A DNA stretch of 64,000 bases from Cylindrospermum sp. FACHB-282 (GCF_014697195.1 NZ_JACJRJ010000016.1:53474-117473), one strand, 5' to 3'. Shown: positions 10,722 to 21,163, counted from the first letter of the stretch. The notes: generated from the letters alone by a model not told the origin. Numbers and translations are program-made.

Positions 10722-10748
10722 ACTCCTACAGTTAAAAACTGTAGGAGT
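10722..10748 (+). repeat. Perfect 12-bp hairpin, likely right-end hairpin of the decayed IS605-type element
   Basis: ACTCCTACAGTT-AAA-AACTGTAGGAGT immediately after the tnpB relic. Confidence 0.75.
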
Positions 10749-11145
10749 CTGGCTTGTCAGTTCGTGAACTGTAAAGACTCAGTACTGTCTGTAAGTATTG
10801 TGACTACGTTATTTTAATTTTGCTATTAAATCATTAAAAACCCACTTTTTATAAGGATTTCAGCAATATAACAGCAAATACAAGCTAAGTAATTTATACA
10901 AATTTCAAGTTATTTTACCTAAACTTTATATTTCTTAGTAAAATGCATGAGATGATACGGAGGAAGTAAGCAAAATCGCTGATAATAAAAATCACCTTAA
11001 TTTTTCTCTCGCCACATTAAAAGGTGGGATTAGAGCTGAAAAATCTTGATTTTGCTACTGTCTGCAGTTCGTTAACAGAGCTTGTAGATGGTGTCTCGCC
11101 ATAATTACTTAACCAACATCTCAATAACTAGATTCGGTAAAACAA

Positions 11146-11799
11146 ATGATGAATTTCAAGAAATATATCAGCGGTGGAGCGGCTTTTGCTGGTAGTGCCT
11201 TGATTTTAAGCAGTACTCTAGCTGTTGCGCCTGCTCAGGCAGCTTCGATCTATGGTACGGTTAATATCTCTGGATCTGCTACATTTGCCAACCCAAATGA
11301 GGCGGCTCCTGCAACAGACACAATCAAGTTTTTAACATCCGTAGTTGATACTACAACAACTGGTAGCTTCACTTCTTTAATTGGAACAAGCGCTACTGTA
11401 TCTGATGTTAATCTCGTTAAGAGCGGATCATCTTCTACCATGGGTTCGTGGACCGCTACCTCCTATACAGGTACCGCATCAAATCCCTTGATTCAGTTTG
11501 CGAATGGTCTGAAGTTTGATATTAATAATTCGTTCAACGTTCTCAGATTAGCCACAAGCGGTTTTACATTAGCTGCGACCGAGCCATTTTCGGGAACCTT
11601 TTATAACAGTTCCGGAGTAGCTGTGGGTAATGGACTTTTTACTGTAAATTCCATCGGCAGCCAAGGTAGTTACTCTGCCACCATAGAAGCTGTACCCGAA
11701 CCTTTCACCATTTTAGGCTCTGCTACGGCTTTAGGATTTGGAGCGTTCTTGAAAAAGAAGCGTGCCGAAAAGCAGAAGCAAGCAACAGTCAGCGCTTAG
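11146..11799 (+). CDS. PEP-CTERM sorting-domain secreted protein
   Basis: Signal peptide ...ALILSSTLAVAPAQA; C-terminus VPEPFTILGSATALGFGAFLKKKRAEKQKQ. Confidence 0.88.
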   Translation: MMNFKKYISGGAAFAGSALILSSTLAVAPAQAASIYGTVNISGSATFANPNEAAPATDTIKFLTSVVDTTTTGSFTSLIGTSATVSDVNLVKSGSSSTMGSWTATSYTGTASNPLIQFANGLKFDINNSFNVLRLATSGFTLAATEPFSGTFYNSSGVAVGNGLFTVNSIGSQGSYSATIEAVPEPFTILGSATALGFGAFLKKKRAEKQKQATVSA

Positions 11800-11902
11800 T
11801 ATCACCGAGAGTTGAGTTCGCATAATAGGTGCAAAGCTTGAAAGCTAACGCACTCAACCAAACTAGCTACATAGTGCATCTATCTTTCAGAAATCCCCTG
11901 TG

Positions 11903-11929
11903 ACTCCCACAAGTCAGAGGGAGTTTTTC
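11903..11929 (+). terminator. Rho-independent terminator-like hairpin after the PEP-CTERM gene
   Basis: ACTCCC...GGGAGT followed by TTTT(T). Confidence 0.65.
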
Positions 11930-11962
11930 ATTTGATACAATTTCACTAGACCGAAAAGTTCT

Positions 11963-12003
11963 GCGATGCCTTCTCTACGAGAGGCTACGCGAACGGCGGG
12001 CGT
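11963..12003. repeat. Interspersed palindromic element (tgcgatgccttctctacgagaggctacgcgaacggcgggcg)
   Basis: GC-rich hairpin-forming sequence; resembles the elements at 35261-35294 and 45796-45853. Confidence 0.6.
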
Positions 12004-12151
12004 CATCTGTAAGAGGTTAAGGAAATTGCACATTTGTCAAGAAGGTGCAGTCCAAGGCGATAAATCTATCTTGGAGACTGGCTTTCGGAGATATAGCAGA
12101 AGGCACTAATATAAAAGGCAAAAGTAAAACCCTTATCATCTCCCGCAACTA

Positions 12152-13444
12152 CTAAAAAATAAAAATAACTTGCAATTTCCACTCTTTACCCTGGCGAATA
12201 ATCTCAATTTGCCGAATGAATTCGCGAAAATAAAATCGTCGTTCTGTTTCTGATAAGTCTAGCCAAAATTGCCGAATTGAAACAGCTTGGGCGACGGAAC
12301 GCAAGTTCACCGGTGGGAGAGTCGCCAGCTTTGCTTGGAGGGCAGAAATTTCTGTGTGGAGTTTGTAAGCCCTTAATTTGGCGGTTTCTAGATCCAAAAT
12401 TCCAGTTTCTGTTAAAGCGGGTAATGCAGAGAGGATTTCTTGTTGACGGGCGATCGCATCCCCTAAACTATTTTTAATGGCATCCAATTGGGGAAAATTC
12501 ATCCCCGCAACCGCTAGCGGTAAGTCCCGACAAACGGTTTCAATGGTTTGTTCCAAAACTTCTTGGTAAGCAATAGCACGACATTTCGGGTTTTGAGGAC
12601 AGCTAATAGAACGTAAATAAAGATACTCTTTGTCTTGGTGACGCTGGGTAACGCGAGTAACTCTCAGATGTGATTGACACTCAGCACAGACAACTAACCC
12701 AGCAAGAGAACGGTTAGCACTGGCGGTGCGAGGTGGTAAGCGACTGTTACGGCGGAGAATTCGGTCAACTTGAGCGGCTTCTTCTCTAGAAATTATGGGA
12801 ATATGAGTATTAGAGATAATTTCATCATTCTGATAAGCTGTATCGCCCCGATAAACTGGATTAGTTAGCCAACGTCTCCCAGTTGTCACAGATATTTTTT
12901 TACCATATTTTTTTGCTAAATAACGAACTGCTCCCCGCAGGGAACCATAGAGTAAAAAGTTGTCAAAAAAATCTTTGACTACGGGTGAAGTGCTGCGGTC
13001 AATGGTATATTTGCCTTTACCTCTGCGGTAGCCATAGGGTGCTTTACCTGGTGGGGGTGCAGTTTCTAGACGATTGCGGGCGTGTCCTTGGCTAATGCGG
13101 CGACTGCGTTGCTGGCGCTGGATTTGGTGTAGCAAATTTAGCAATTCGACGCGCAGATGGGCATTTTCTGAGGTGTATGGTTGTTCGGTGACAATGACCA
13201 TTACCCCCATTGTTTCTAGTTGGTTGAGGCGATCGCTCACTTGTTCTACACTATCCCCTAATTCTTCTAAACGGCGAATTAGAAGATAAGCTGCTGCTTC
13301 GGTTTGACAGTCTGTAAATAATTGTTGTAACTGGGTACGCTTCCCCAAATCTTGATAAACCTGATCTATCTCCCATCCCCAGTTAGTTTCATCGCTAGCA
13401 ACTTCTAACAAAGGATCAGTGTAACTGTAGGCGATGATTTTCAT
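12152..13444 (-). CDS. Large serine recombinase-like protein with divergent resolvase domain
   Basis: Recombinase domain (GKAPYGYRRGKGKYTIDRSTSPVVKDFFDNFLLYGSLRGAVRYLAKKYGK...TGRRWLTNPVYRGD), zinc-ribbon-like LAGLVVCAECQSHLRV...CPQNPKC, coiled coil. Confidence 0.85.
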   Translation of the reverse strand: MKIIAYSYTDPLLEVASDETNWGWEIDQVYQDLGKRTQLQQLFTDCQTEAAAYLLIRRLEELGDSVEQVSDRLNQLETMGVMVIVTEQPYTSENAHLRVELLNLLHQIQRQQRSRRISQGHARNRLETAPPPGKAPYGYRRGKGKYTIDRSTSPVVKDFFDNFLLYGSLRGAVRYLAKKYGKKISVTTGRRWLTNPVYRGDTAYQNDEIISNTHIPIISREEAAQVDRILRRNSRLPPRTASANRSLAGLVVCAECQSHLRVTRVTQRHQDKEYLYLRSISCPQNPKCRAIAYQEVLEQTIETVCRDLPLAVAGMNFPQLDAIKNSLGDAIARQQEILSALPALTETGILDLETAKLRAYKLHTEISALQAKLATLPPVNLRSVAQAVSIRQFWLDLSETERRFYFREFIRQIEIIRQGKEWKLQVIFIF

Positions 13445-13458
13445 TACACAAGAAAAAG

Positions 13459-13818
13459 TTATTGCTGGCTCAATTCAATAATATTCCCATCTGGATCTTG
13501 GGTGAAAAGGGCGGCGCGTCCAGAAGCGCTGGCTTGTATGGGATAATTTTGACTGAGTAATTCTTCCTTGGCGCTGTCTAAGTCAACAACAGAAAAGGCG
13601 ATGTGGGGGTTACGTCCCCATTTTTCATTTTGGTTTTCTGTGGGGACTGTGGTAGAAACTATCAGGTGAAGTTGATAATTGCCAATTTGATACCATGCAC
13701 CGGGGTATTTGAGAGTTCTATCTATTTTGGCTAATCCCAATACTTTGCTATAAAAGTGTTCGGCGCGTTCTAAGTCGGTGACGAGGATAGCGGTGTGGAG
13801 ACTCTGGGTAATTTGCAT
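13459..13818 (-). CDS. VOC/glyoxalase superfamily protein
   Basis: HTAILVTDLERAEHFYSKVLGL...AALFTQDPDGNIIELSQ. Confidence 0.9.
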   Translation of the reverse strand: MQITQSLHTAILVTDLERAEHFYSKVLGLAKIDRTLKYPGAWYQIGNYQLHLIVSTTVPTENQNEKWGRNPHIAFSVVDLDSAKEELLSQNYPIQASASGRAALFTQDPDGNIIELSQQ

Positions 13819-13994
13819 TGTGGATAAAAGGCGATCGCATTTATTGCTTACTCTTTAGATTTTGACCTATTTGAACCGCAGAGAACACAGAGGAAAGAGA
13901 GAATGAGATGGGGATGAGTTTAAAAGCCTATACAGAAACCCCAGCCGATAATGCTGGAACTCTACCACCACCCGCCCAGAACTTTAGTTCAGGG

Positions 13995-14065
13995 CTAATA
14001 ACTAAAGTCCGTTTTAACGGACTAGAAATTTATTTTAGTTGTCTAAAGACGACTTTCGTTATTAG
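13995..14065. repeat. Nested cruciform element: outer inverted repeat enclosing two hairpins
   Basis: Outer CTAATAACTAAAGTC / GACTTTCGTTATTAG (1 mismatch); inner AGTCCGTT-TT-AACGGACT and AGTTGTC-TAAA-GACGACT. Confidence 0.85.
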
Positions 14066-14074
14066 ACTCAGAAT

Positions 14075-15907
14075 TCATTCGGAGGCGGGCTTTGGTAATC
14101 TCTCTAACGCCTTTTGCGTAATTTCTGCCCTATATTCATCTTTATATTCAACAAATATCTCTAACGCTTTCTGCAAATTAACCCTCGCTTCTGCATCATC
14201 TGTCTGTGCTTCTGCAAGCAGTCCTAATTGTCCATAGATTCTAGCTTGAGAATAGCGATCGCCTAATTCGATGCAGGTAGACAAAGCTAGTTGATAATTG
14301 CGCCGCGCTTCCTCATATTCCCCCAATTCTTGGGCAACCATTCCCAACTGATGGTAGGTGCTAGCTTGAGAATAGCGATCGCCAAATTCGATTTTGATAG
14401 CCAAAGCTAGTTGATAATTGCGCCGCGCTTCCTCATATTCCCCCAATTTTTGGGCAACCATTCCCAAATGGTGGTAGGTTCCAGCTTGAGAATAGCGATC
14501 GCCAAATTCGATTTTGATAGCCAAAGCTAGTTGATAATTGCGCCGCGCTTCCTCATATTCCCCCAATTCTTGGGCAAGAATTCCCAACTGGTGATAGGTG
14601 CTAGCTTGTTCATAGCGATCACCAAATTCGATACAGATAGCCAAAGCTAGTTGATAATTGCGCCGCGCTTCCTCATATTTCCGCAGGTCTTGGGCAAGCA
14701 TTCCCAAATTGTGGTAGGTGCTAGCTTGAGAATAGCGATCGCCAAATTCGATTTTGATAGCCAAAGCTAGTTGATAATTGCGCCGCGCTTCCTCATATTC
14801 TCCCAATTCTTGGGCAAGAATTCCCAACTGGTGGTAAGTGCTAGCTTGAGAATAGCGATCATCTAACTTTTCAAAGATTTCTAAACACTGTTGATAATAT
14901 GTCTTAGCCTGTGAAAACTGCCTCAAATTTAAGTAAGCAGTACCTAAATTAAACAAAGCACAACTTTCAACACTACTGTTTTTTAATTTTTGGGCAATAC
15001 TTAAATATTTTTGATAATAAATAATTGCTGTTTCAAACTTTCTTTGCTCTGAGTAACAATCACCAAATGAATTCAAAATACTAGCTTTGAGATTTACATC
15101 CTGAAGACTATCAGCAATTTTTTCTGCTTTTTCTAAATACTGCCTCGCTTCTTCAGGTTTCCGCTGACTAATATAGGCAAGCCCTAACTCATGTAAAATA
15201 TTACTACATCTGCGGTTATTTACCTCTGTAATCTGCTCTCCAGTTGGCTGATATTCCATCAATAGACGGTGTAATAAATCGATGCGTTCTTCTTGCTTCT
15301 CTAGTGGTTCTAATCTATCGACAATCTTATCAAATTTAATTATCTGAGCAATAGCATTTTCTCTAGTTATTTCTGGAGTTTTAAACCGAAATATTCCCGA
15401 ACGCCAAGCCCAAAAATCAGGCGCAAATTTAGCTAAACGGGTAATGGCATAATCTGGCAGAATAAATAATATTGGATGAGGAACAGTTCTTTTATAAGCA
15501 TCGCGGACAAAGTTTAAGTCTTGTAAAATTGGCGGATAATCACCATAAACGCCTATAGATTTTTCTAACCCCCGAATAACCAAAACTAGTTTTTTCTCAG
15601 GTTCTTTTTTAATATTTACTAGTTGTTTAACAAGTTCATCCCGGAGAAAACGCAAATTAGCATCAGGAAATTTGAGAATTTCAAATTGGATATTTTGACA
15701 TTCATCATTTGTTTGTAATGCCGGGATCAATAAATCTATATCTGGAGGAAAATTAACTTCTATCAAACCCAGTGTGAAATTTTCGGCAAAGTCTATAAAC
15801 GTAATTAATTCAGCAAATATTTCTTGATTAAGTGAGATAAATTGCCGAATTTCTGGGCTAAGGTGTGGTTGAGAGTGCGGCTGTAATTGCTCGTTGGAAG
15901 AATTCAT
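14075..15907 (-). CDS. TPR-repeat protein partnered with upstream P-loop ATPase
   Basis: Repeated EFGDRYSQASTYHQLGILAQELGEYEEARRNYQLALAIKI units; start overlaps the upstream gene by 50 nt. Confidence 0.88.
   Translation of the reverse strand: MNSSNEQLQPHSQPHLSPEIRQFISLNQEIFAELITFIDFAENFTLGLIEVNFPPDIDLLIPALQTNDECQNIQFEILKFPDANLRFLRDELVKQLVNIKKEPEKKLVLVIRGLEKSIGVYGDYPPILQDLNFVRDAYKRTVPHPILFILPDYAITRLAKFAPDFWAWRSGIFRFKTPEITRENAIAQIIKFDKIVDRLEPLEKQEERIDLLHRLLMEYQPTGEQITEVNNRRCSNILHELGLAYISQRKPEEARQYLEKAEKIADSLQDVNLKASILNSFGDCYSEQRKFETAIIYYQKYLSIAQKLKNSSVESCALFNLGTAYLNLRQFSQAKTYYQQCLEIFEKLDDRYSQASTYHQLGILAQELGEYEEARRNYQLALAIKIEFGDRYSQASTYHNLGMLAQDLRKYEEARRNYQLALAICIEFGDRYEQASTYHQLGILAQELGEYEEARRNYQLALAIKIEFGDRYSQAGTYHHLGMVAQKLGEYEEARRNYQLALAIKIEFGDRYSQASTYHQLGMVAQELGEYEEARRNYQLALSTCIELGDRYSQARIYGQLGLLAEAQTDDAEARVNLQKALEIFVEYKDEYRAEITQKALERLPKPASE
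14231..14870 (-). repeat. 120-bp near-identical tandem repeats within the TPR gene
   Basis: Five to six copies of agctagttgataattgcgccgcgcttcctcatattc...gcgatcgccaaattcg with exact 120-nt period. Confidence 0.9.
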
Positions 15908-17210
15908 TTTGCTTTACCACCGGATTTGGGTAATTCCATCGGTTATCGCCGTTGTATTCTAAAACTGAAGTATTAAATAGCATCAATTGTCCAATTTCAT
16001 CTTTACTTACATCTTTGCTAATGCAAATTTGGGCTAATAATGGATAATGTTCTTCAGGAATAAACCTTTCAAAACTAAATTGTTGTTGTTTGACAGCATA
16101 AATAATATCTTCTGCTGTAATTTTGGGATGTTTGCGAGTACTTGCAGTTTGACAAGCTGTTCTCATCATTTGCATTAATTGGCGCACATGTCCCCCACTA
16201 GCTTTAGCTAAATTTAGCAATTCTTCACGTGAGTTAAAGACAGCATCAATATCTACTCGTTTTTCAATTAAACTCGCTACTGCATCCAGTCCCGCTTGTT
16301 GATAATTTAAATCGCAAATATCCCGTTTAAATTCATAGATATTCACCATTGGGACGATATGCGGATTACCATCAAACAAATTTAACGGGTGTTTTGGTGA
16401 ACAAAGTACAGAAATTGGAACTGTATAAATAATTGTACAATGTAACTCTTGCAACTGAGACGCATAATCAAAAAACAAATGATTTGCTACTGTTGGTGTA
16501 ACCCGATCTAAGTTGTCAAAGATAATCAGTAAACCTTTATAATCGGGAAATTTGTTTCTCAATTTAACGTAGGCATCACCCAATAATAAGTTAATATCTG
16601 CTTTTAGGCGAGACAAATCTTTTTCTAAGGTTTGGCGAATAGTGGTTTTTTGCTTATGAGATCCTTTAATTTGTGCCAACAATTTGACCATCAATTTAGC
16701 AATAAATGGCGCTTCTGGCTGGAGAGTTGCTTCGCCCTCAATACTTACAGATTTTTCTACAGTTTCTTCTGTTTCTTGGGTAATATCTTTAAACCAAGAT
16801 TCAAAGCTTTTGAGTAGTTGAGTATCAAAACTTAAACCTAATTTTCTTAACTCAAATTCTACTTGCTTGATGACGATTAAATATAAATCTGTATAACTAG
16901 CATCATTAATATCTGTTTCTTCATTAACTTCTAAGTAAATAACATGATAATTTTGTTCCCAGATTTTTTGAATTCGCTTTAATTCCGTACTTTTACCAGA
17001 ACCCCGATGTCCAGTAAACAAAATTGTGCTAAAATCAGCGGGTTCTTGAAAGTCTAAAATTGTACTAACACTCTCAACGGCTGAGGTTTTTCTTACTGCT
17101 GATAAATCAACATAGTATTTTTCGATATCTTCACCTTCTAGGGGTTCCAGGGTACAGACCTTAAAGGCTGATTTAAGAGTATTTGCCCGTTGAAAATTAG
17201 ATAAAGGCAT
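15858..17210 (-). CDS. P-loop (AAA/STAND-like) ATPase
   Basis: Walker A FTGHRGSGKSTELKR; Walker B GLLIIFDNLDRV. Confidence 0.85.
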   Translation of the reverse strand: MPLSNFQRANTLKSAFKVCTLEPLEGEDIEKYYVDLSAVRKTSAVESVSTILDFQEPADFSTILFTGHRGSGKSTELKRIQKIWEQNYHVIYLEVNEETDINDASYTDLYLIVIKQVEFELRKLGLSFDTQLLKSFESWFKDITQETEETVEKSVSIEGEATLQPEAPFIAKLMVKLLAQIKGSHKQKTTIRQTLEKDLSRLKADINLLLGDAYVKLRNKFPDYKGLLIIFDNLDRVTPTVANHLFFDYASQLQELHCTIIYTVPISVLCSPKHPLNLFDGNPHIVPMVNIYEFKRDICDLNYQQAGLDAVASLIEKRVDIDAVFNSREELLNLAKASGGHVRQLMQMMRTACQTASTRKHPKITAEDIIYAVKQQQFSFERFIPEEHYPLLAQICISKDVSKDEIGQLMLFNTSVLEYNGDNRWNYPNPVVKQNEFFQRAITAALSTTP

Positions 17211-17377
17211 AGTTTTTTAGCAATAGGATCAATATAACTTTCTCTGATTCAGATTTTAAGCCATCAACGTTAATCTTGCACCAGCCAATTAGAAATCGCG
17301 GGTTACTCATTCACCTAGGCTAAGTATCAGATTCCGTTCTGCTTCTACGTAATTCAAAAATAATTTCTACCCAACCC

Positions 17378-18310
17378 ATGTTATTACAAGTCCAAGAAAA
17401 AACAGATCGCCTAGATCGCTACCTTTCCCAAGAATTATCAGACATATCTCGTTCGCGGATTCAACAGTTAATTGAACAGGGTAACGTCCAACTCAATGAC
17501 AAAGTTTGCACATCTAAAAAAATAAATCTCAAAATAGGCGATCGCATTACCCTAGAAATCCCAGAAGTCCAACCCCTCAAACTCCAAGCCGAAGATATCC
17601 CCCTAGATATTCTCTACGAAGACGACCAGCTAATTATCCTCAACAAACCCGCCGGATTAGTCGTTCATCCTGCACCGGGACATCCAGATGGTACACTCGT
17701 TAACGCCTTATTAGCACATTGTCCTGACCTCCCCGGAATTGGTGGAGTCCAACGACCAGGAATAGTCCATCGATTAGATAAAGATACAACTGGTGCGATC
17801 GCGATCGCCAAAACAGATATCGCCTTTCAACACCTCCAAGCACAACTCCAAGCAAAAACCGCACGACGAGAATATTTAGGCGTAGTTTATGGTGCGCCAA
17901 AAACTGAAAGCGGTAGCATAGATTTACCAATTGGTCGTCATCCCCAAGATAGAAAAAAAATGGCGATCGTCTCCATAGAACAAGGTGGAAGAAATGCCAT
18001 TACTCATTGGCAAATCCGAGAACGCCTCGGAAACTACACATTAGTTCACTTCCAACTAGAAACAGGACGCACCCATCAAATTCGCGTCCACAGCGCCAAA
18101 ATGGGCCATCCCATTGTCGGCGACCCAATTTATAGTTCTTGTCATTCTGTTGGGGTAAATTTACCTGGTCAAGCACTACATGCTTGGCGACTAAAGTTGC
18201 AGCATCCGATATCTGGAAATTTAATCGAAGTCACAGCCCCCCTTCCCCAAACTTTGACAACTTTGCTAGAAATTCTGCGCCGACGAATCGGCATTTATTC
18301 AGAAAACTAA
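17378..18310 (+). CDS. RluA/RluD family pseudouridine synthase
   Basis: N-terminal S4-like domain; GIVHRLDKDTTGAIAIAKT catalytic motif; TGRTHQIRVH. Confidence 0.93.
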   Translation: MLLQVQEKTDRLDRYLSQELSDISRSRIQQLIEQGNVQLNDKVCTSKKINLKIGDRITLEIPEVQPLKLQAEDIPLDILYEDDQLIILNKPAGLVVHPAPGHPDGTLVNALLAHCPDLPGIGGVQRPGIVHRLDKDTTGAIAIAKTDIAFQHLQAQLQAKTARREYLGVVYGAPKTESGSIDLPIGRHPQDRKKMAIVSIEQGGRNAITHWQIRERLGNYTLVHFQLETGRTHQIRVHSAKMGHPIVGDPIYSSCHSVGVNLPGQALHAWRLKLQHPISGNLIEVTAPLPQTLTTLLEILRRRIGIYSEN

Positions 18311-18995
18311 AAAGAAATCTGAGAAATCTGAGAAAATTTTCAGATTTTTCTTAACTAATATTTACAAACTGTTACAAATAGCTTAGACATCAAAGCAGCA
18401 GTAAATAGCAGCAGTAAATGCTGTAAATACTGTTGTACATGATTTTTTTGATATAAGAAAATATGCTTAATACTTAAACTATTTGATAATAATCATGATT
18501 ATTTGGCTACAAAAAATTGGTTAATGTTATATAAAAGACATTTATTATAAATAAATAATCTTTGAAACGCTTATGTAAAGCAACTTAATCTCGGTAGTAC
18601 AGCACTTATAAGCTTAATCTGCTACAAAGTTTTTGAAATACTAGGAATTTTTATAAAGTTAAGTAAAGACAAATGTTTAATTGTAAATAAATTAATTAAT
18701 CAAAATCACCAAAAGCTTTATAGGGAAAGAGCTTTCGCGGAATGTTGTATGGATTAACACATTTTCATGAAACTTAATAAAAAATTAAGGCAAGCAATAT
18801 ATAAAATACAAACAGCTTTTAAAAGCGATTAAAAAACAAGCAAAACTCAAACTTCTTTGGTTAGTTAATTGCACACAATAAGGTAATAATTTATGTCTTT
18901 GATGTGCAAAGATAACCAGATTTTGTCTTCAGTTATTGCCTTGAATAATTAATTGCAATTGAATAAGCAACAATAACCTTTAAGAGGAATAAAAA

Positions 18996-19514
18996 ATGCT
19001 TGACGCTTTTTCCAGAGTTGTTGAACAAAACGATAAAAAAGGTTCTTACCTAAGCGCTGACGAAATCAATGGATTATCAGCCATTGTTGCTGATAGCAAT
19101 AAGCGGTTAGATGTAGTCAACCGTCTCACAAGTAATGCTAACTCCATTGTGGCGAATTCTTATCGGGCTTTAGTCGCAGAACGCCCTCAAATATTTAACG
19201 CTGGTGGTGCTTGTTTCCACAACCGCAATCAAGCTGCTTGTATCCGCGATTTAGGATTTATTTTGCGTTATGTCACCTATTCAGTACTAACAGGTGATGC
19301 CAGCGCGATGGATGATCGTTGTTTGAATGGTCTGCGCGAAACCTACCAAGCCCTCGGTACTCCTGGTGATGCTGTGGCTTCAGGAATTCAAAAAATGAAA
19401 GAAGCAGCAATCAGTATTGCTAATGACTCCAATGGCATTACCAAAGGCGATTGCAGCCAACTGATGTCTGAAGTAGCTGGCTATTTTGATCGCGCAGCTT
19501 CTGCTGTTGTCTAA
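18996..19514 (+). CDS. pecB: Phycoerythrocyanin beta subunit
   Basis: Phycobiliprotein beta fold; [13 protein letters not shown] and [17 protein letters not shown] chromophore Cys regions; first gene of pecBACEF order. Confidence 0.93.
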   Translation: MLDAFSRVVEQNDKKGSYLSADEINGLSAIVADSNKRLDVVNRLTSNANSIVANSYRALVAERPQIFNAGGACFHNRNQAACIRDLGFILRYVTYSVLTGDASAMDDRCLNGLRETYQALGTPGDAVASGIQKMKEAAISIANDSNGITKGDCSQLMSEVAGYFDRAASAVV

Positions 19515-19589
19515 TAAATAGATTTTGCCAGATTTTTTTCAAAGCTGATTGTTAGTAATTACTCGAAAATTGAGGAGATTAAGAAAATC

Positions 19590-20078
19590 ATGAAAACACC
19601 TTTGACCGAAGCGATCGCCACCGCCGATGTTCGCGGTTCTTACCTGAGCAACACCGAACTACAAGCGGTATTTGGTCGTTTCAACCGCGCTCGTGCTGGT
19701 TTAGATGCTGCTAAAGCCTTCTCTGAAAATGGCAAAAAATGGTCAGAAGCAGCAGCAAATCACGTCTATAAAAAATTCCCCTACACAACTCAAATGAGTG
19801 GACCTCAATATGCCTCTACCCCAGAAGGCAAATCCAAGTGTGTACGAGATATTGACCATTATCTCCGCACTATCAGCTACTGCTGTGTAGTTGGCGGTAC
19901 TGGCCCCTTGGATGAATATGTAGTTGCTGGCTTGAGCGAACTCAACAGTGCCCTTGGTTTATCTCCCAGTTGGTATGTAGCTGCTCTAGAGTTTGTCCGC
20001 GACAATCATGGTTTGAGCGGTGACGTTGCTGGTGAAGCCAACACTTACCTCAACTACGCGATCAACGCATTGAGCTAA
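19590..20078 (+). CDS. pecA: Phycoerythrocyanin alpha subunit
   Basis: [25 protein letters not shown]...[23 protein letters not shown]; pec operon context. Confidence 0.93.
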   Translation: MKTPLTEAIATADVRGSYLSNTELQAVFGRFNRARAGLDAAKAFSENGKKWSEAAANHVYKKFPYTTQMSGPQYASTPEGKSKCVRDIDHYLRTISYCCVVGGTGPLDEYVVAGLSELNSALGLSPSWYVAALEFVRDNHGLSGDVAGEANTYLNYAINALS

Positions 20079-20269
20079 ACGCACACCCTTGGGTCTTTAG
20101 AAATAGATAAGTGCTAGATAAGTAGATTGACAAAATTAAATGTTTTTTTCGTAGCGCTACTACGAACATTACTTTTTATTAGTGTCTATTTACTAAATCT
20201 GAGTATTTTTCTACTTCCAAAGACCCAAATTTATTTCTAAAACAAATTTGCAAAGGAGCGTTTTTCAAG

Positions 20270-21106
20270 ATGAGTAGCTCAGTCGCAGAACGGCTAGGAA
20301 TTAGAGATTTAGCTAACGAAAAAGTTGAGCTTCGCCCAAATTCCAATGAAGAAGATTTGCAATTGGTATTCCGGGCTGCCTACCAACAAGTTTTTGGGCG
20401 TCAAGGCGTATATGCCAGCCAAAAATTTACCAGTAGCGAATCCTTGTTACGTAACGGCAAAATTGATGTCCGCCAATTCATTGAGATTTTAGCAAAATCT
20501 GAATTTTACAAGGAATGCTTTTTTTACAGTAACTCTCAGGTGCGTTTTATAGAATTAAACTATAAGCACTTACTGGGACGCGCACCCTATGATCAATCAG
20601 AAATTGCTTACCACGTAGACTTATACGCTTCTAGCGGTTATGATGCCGAGATTAATTCTTACATCTACAGCCCAGAATACAACAACGGCTTTGGTAATTT
20701 TGTCGTTCCTTATTACCGTGGATTTAAGTCAATTCCGGGAATGAAGACCGTAGGATTTAACCGCATATTCGAGCTTTATCGTGGCGATGGCAACAGTGAT
20801 AACGCTCAATTAGGCGGCAAAAATTCGCGCCTGCGGACAAAAATATCACTGAATTTGGCTAACTGGATTTCGCCACCAACTTCTGCTGGTATCGGCTTTG
20901 CATCATTAGCACCGACATTAATCAGTTCTGCTCCCAGGGGAGATAGTCGGATGTTCGTGATTGAAGCGATCGCTGGTAAAGTTGGTACTAAAGCAGCAGT
21001 GCGTCGTAGTAAACAGGTTTACACTGTGCCCTACGAGCGACTCTCTTCTTTATACCAAGAAATTCACAAGCGCGGCGGCAAAATCATCAACATTTCCCCC
21101 GTTTAA
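20270..21106 (+). CDS. pecC: Phycoerythrocyanin-associated rod linker
   Basis: PBS linker domain ([24 protein letters not shown]) and C-terminal CpcD-like domain. Confidence 0.9.
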   Translation: MSSSVAERLGIRDLANEKVELRPNSNEEDLQLVFRAAYQQVFGRQGVYASQKFTSSESLLRNGKIDVRQFIEILAKSEFYKECFFYSNSQVRFIELNYKHLLGRAPYDQSEIAYHVDLYASSGYDAEINSYIYSPEYNNGFGNFVVPYYRGFKSIPGMKTVGFNRIFELYRGDGNSDNAQLGGKNSRLRTKISLNLANWISPPTSAGIGFASLAPTLISSAPRGDSRMFVIEAIAGKVGTKAAVRRSKQVYTVPYERLSSLYQEIHKRGGKIINISPV

Positions 21107-21115
21107 AACACCAGG

Positions 21116-21163
21116 AAAGGAGAGGGGAAGAATTCTAGAAGAATTGTCTCCCCCCTCTCCTTT
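21116..21163 (+). promoter_or_regulatory. Intercistronic hairpin between pecC and pecE
   Basis: AAAGGAGAGGGG ... CCCCTCTCCTTT perfect arms. Confidence 0.75.
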
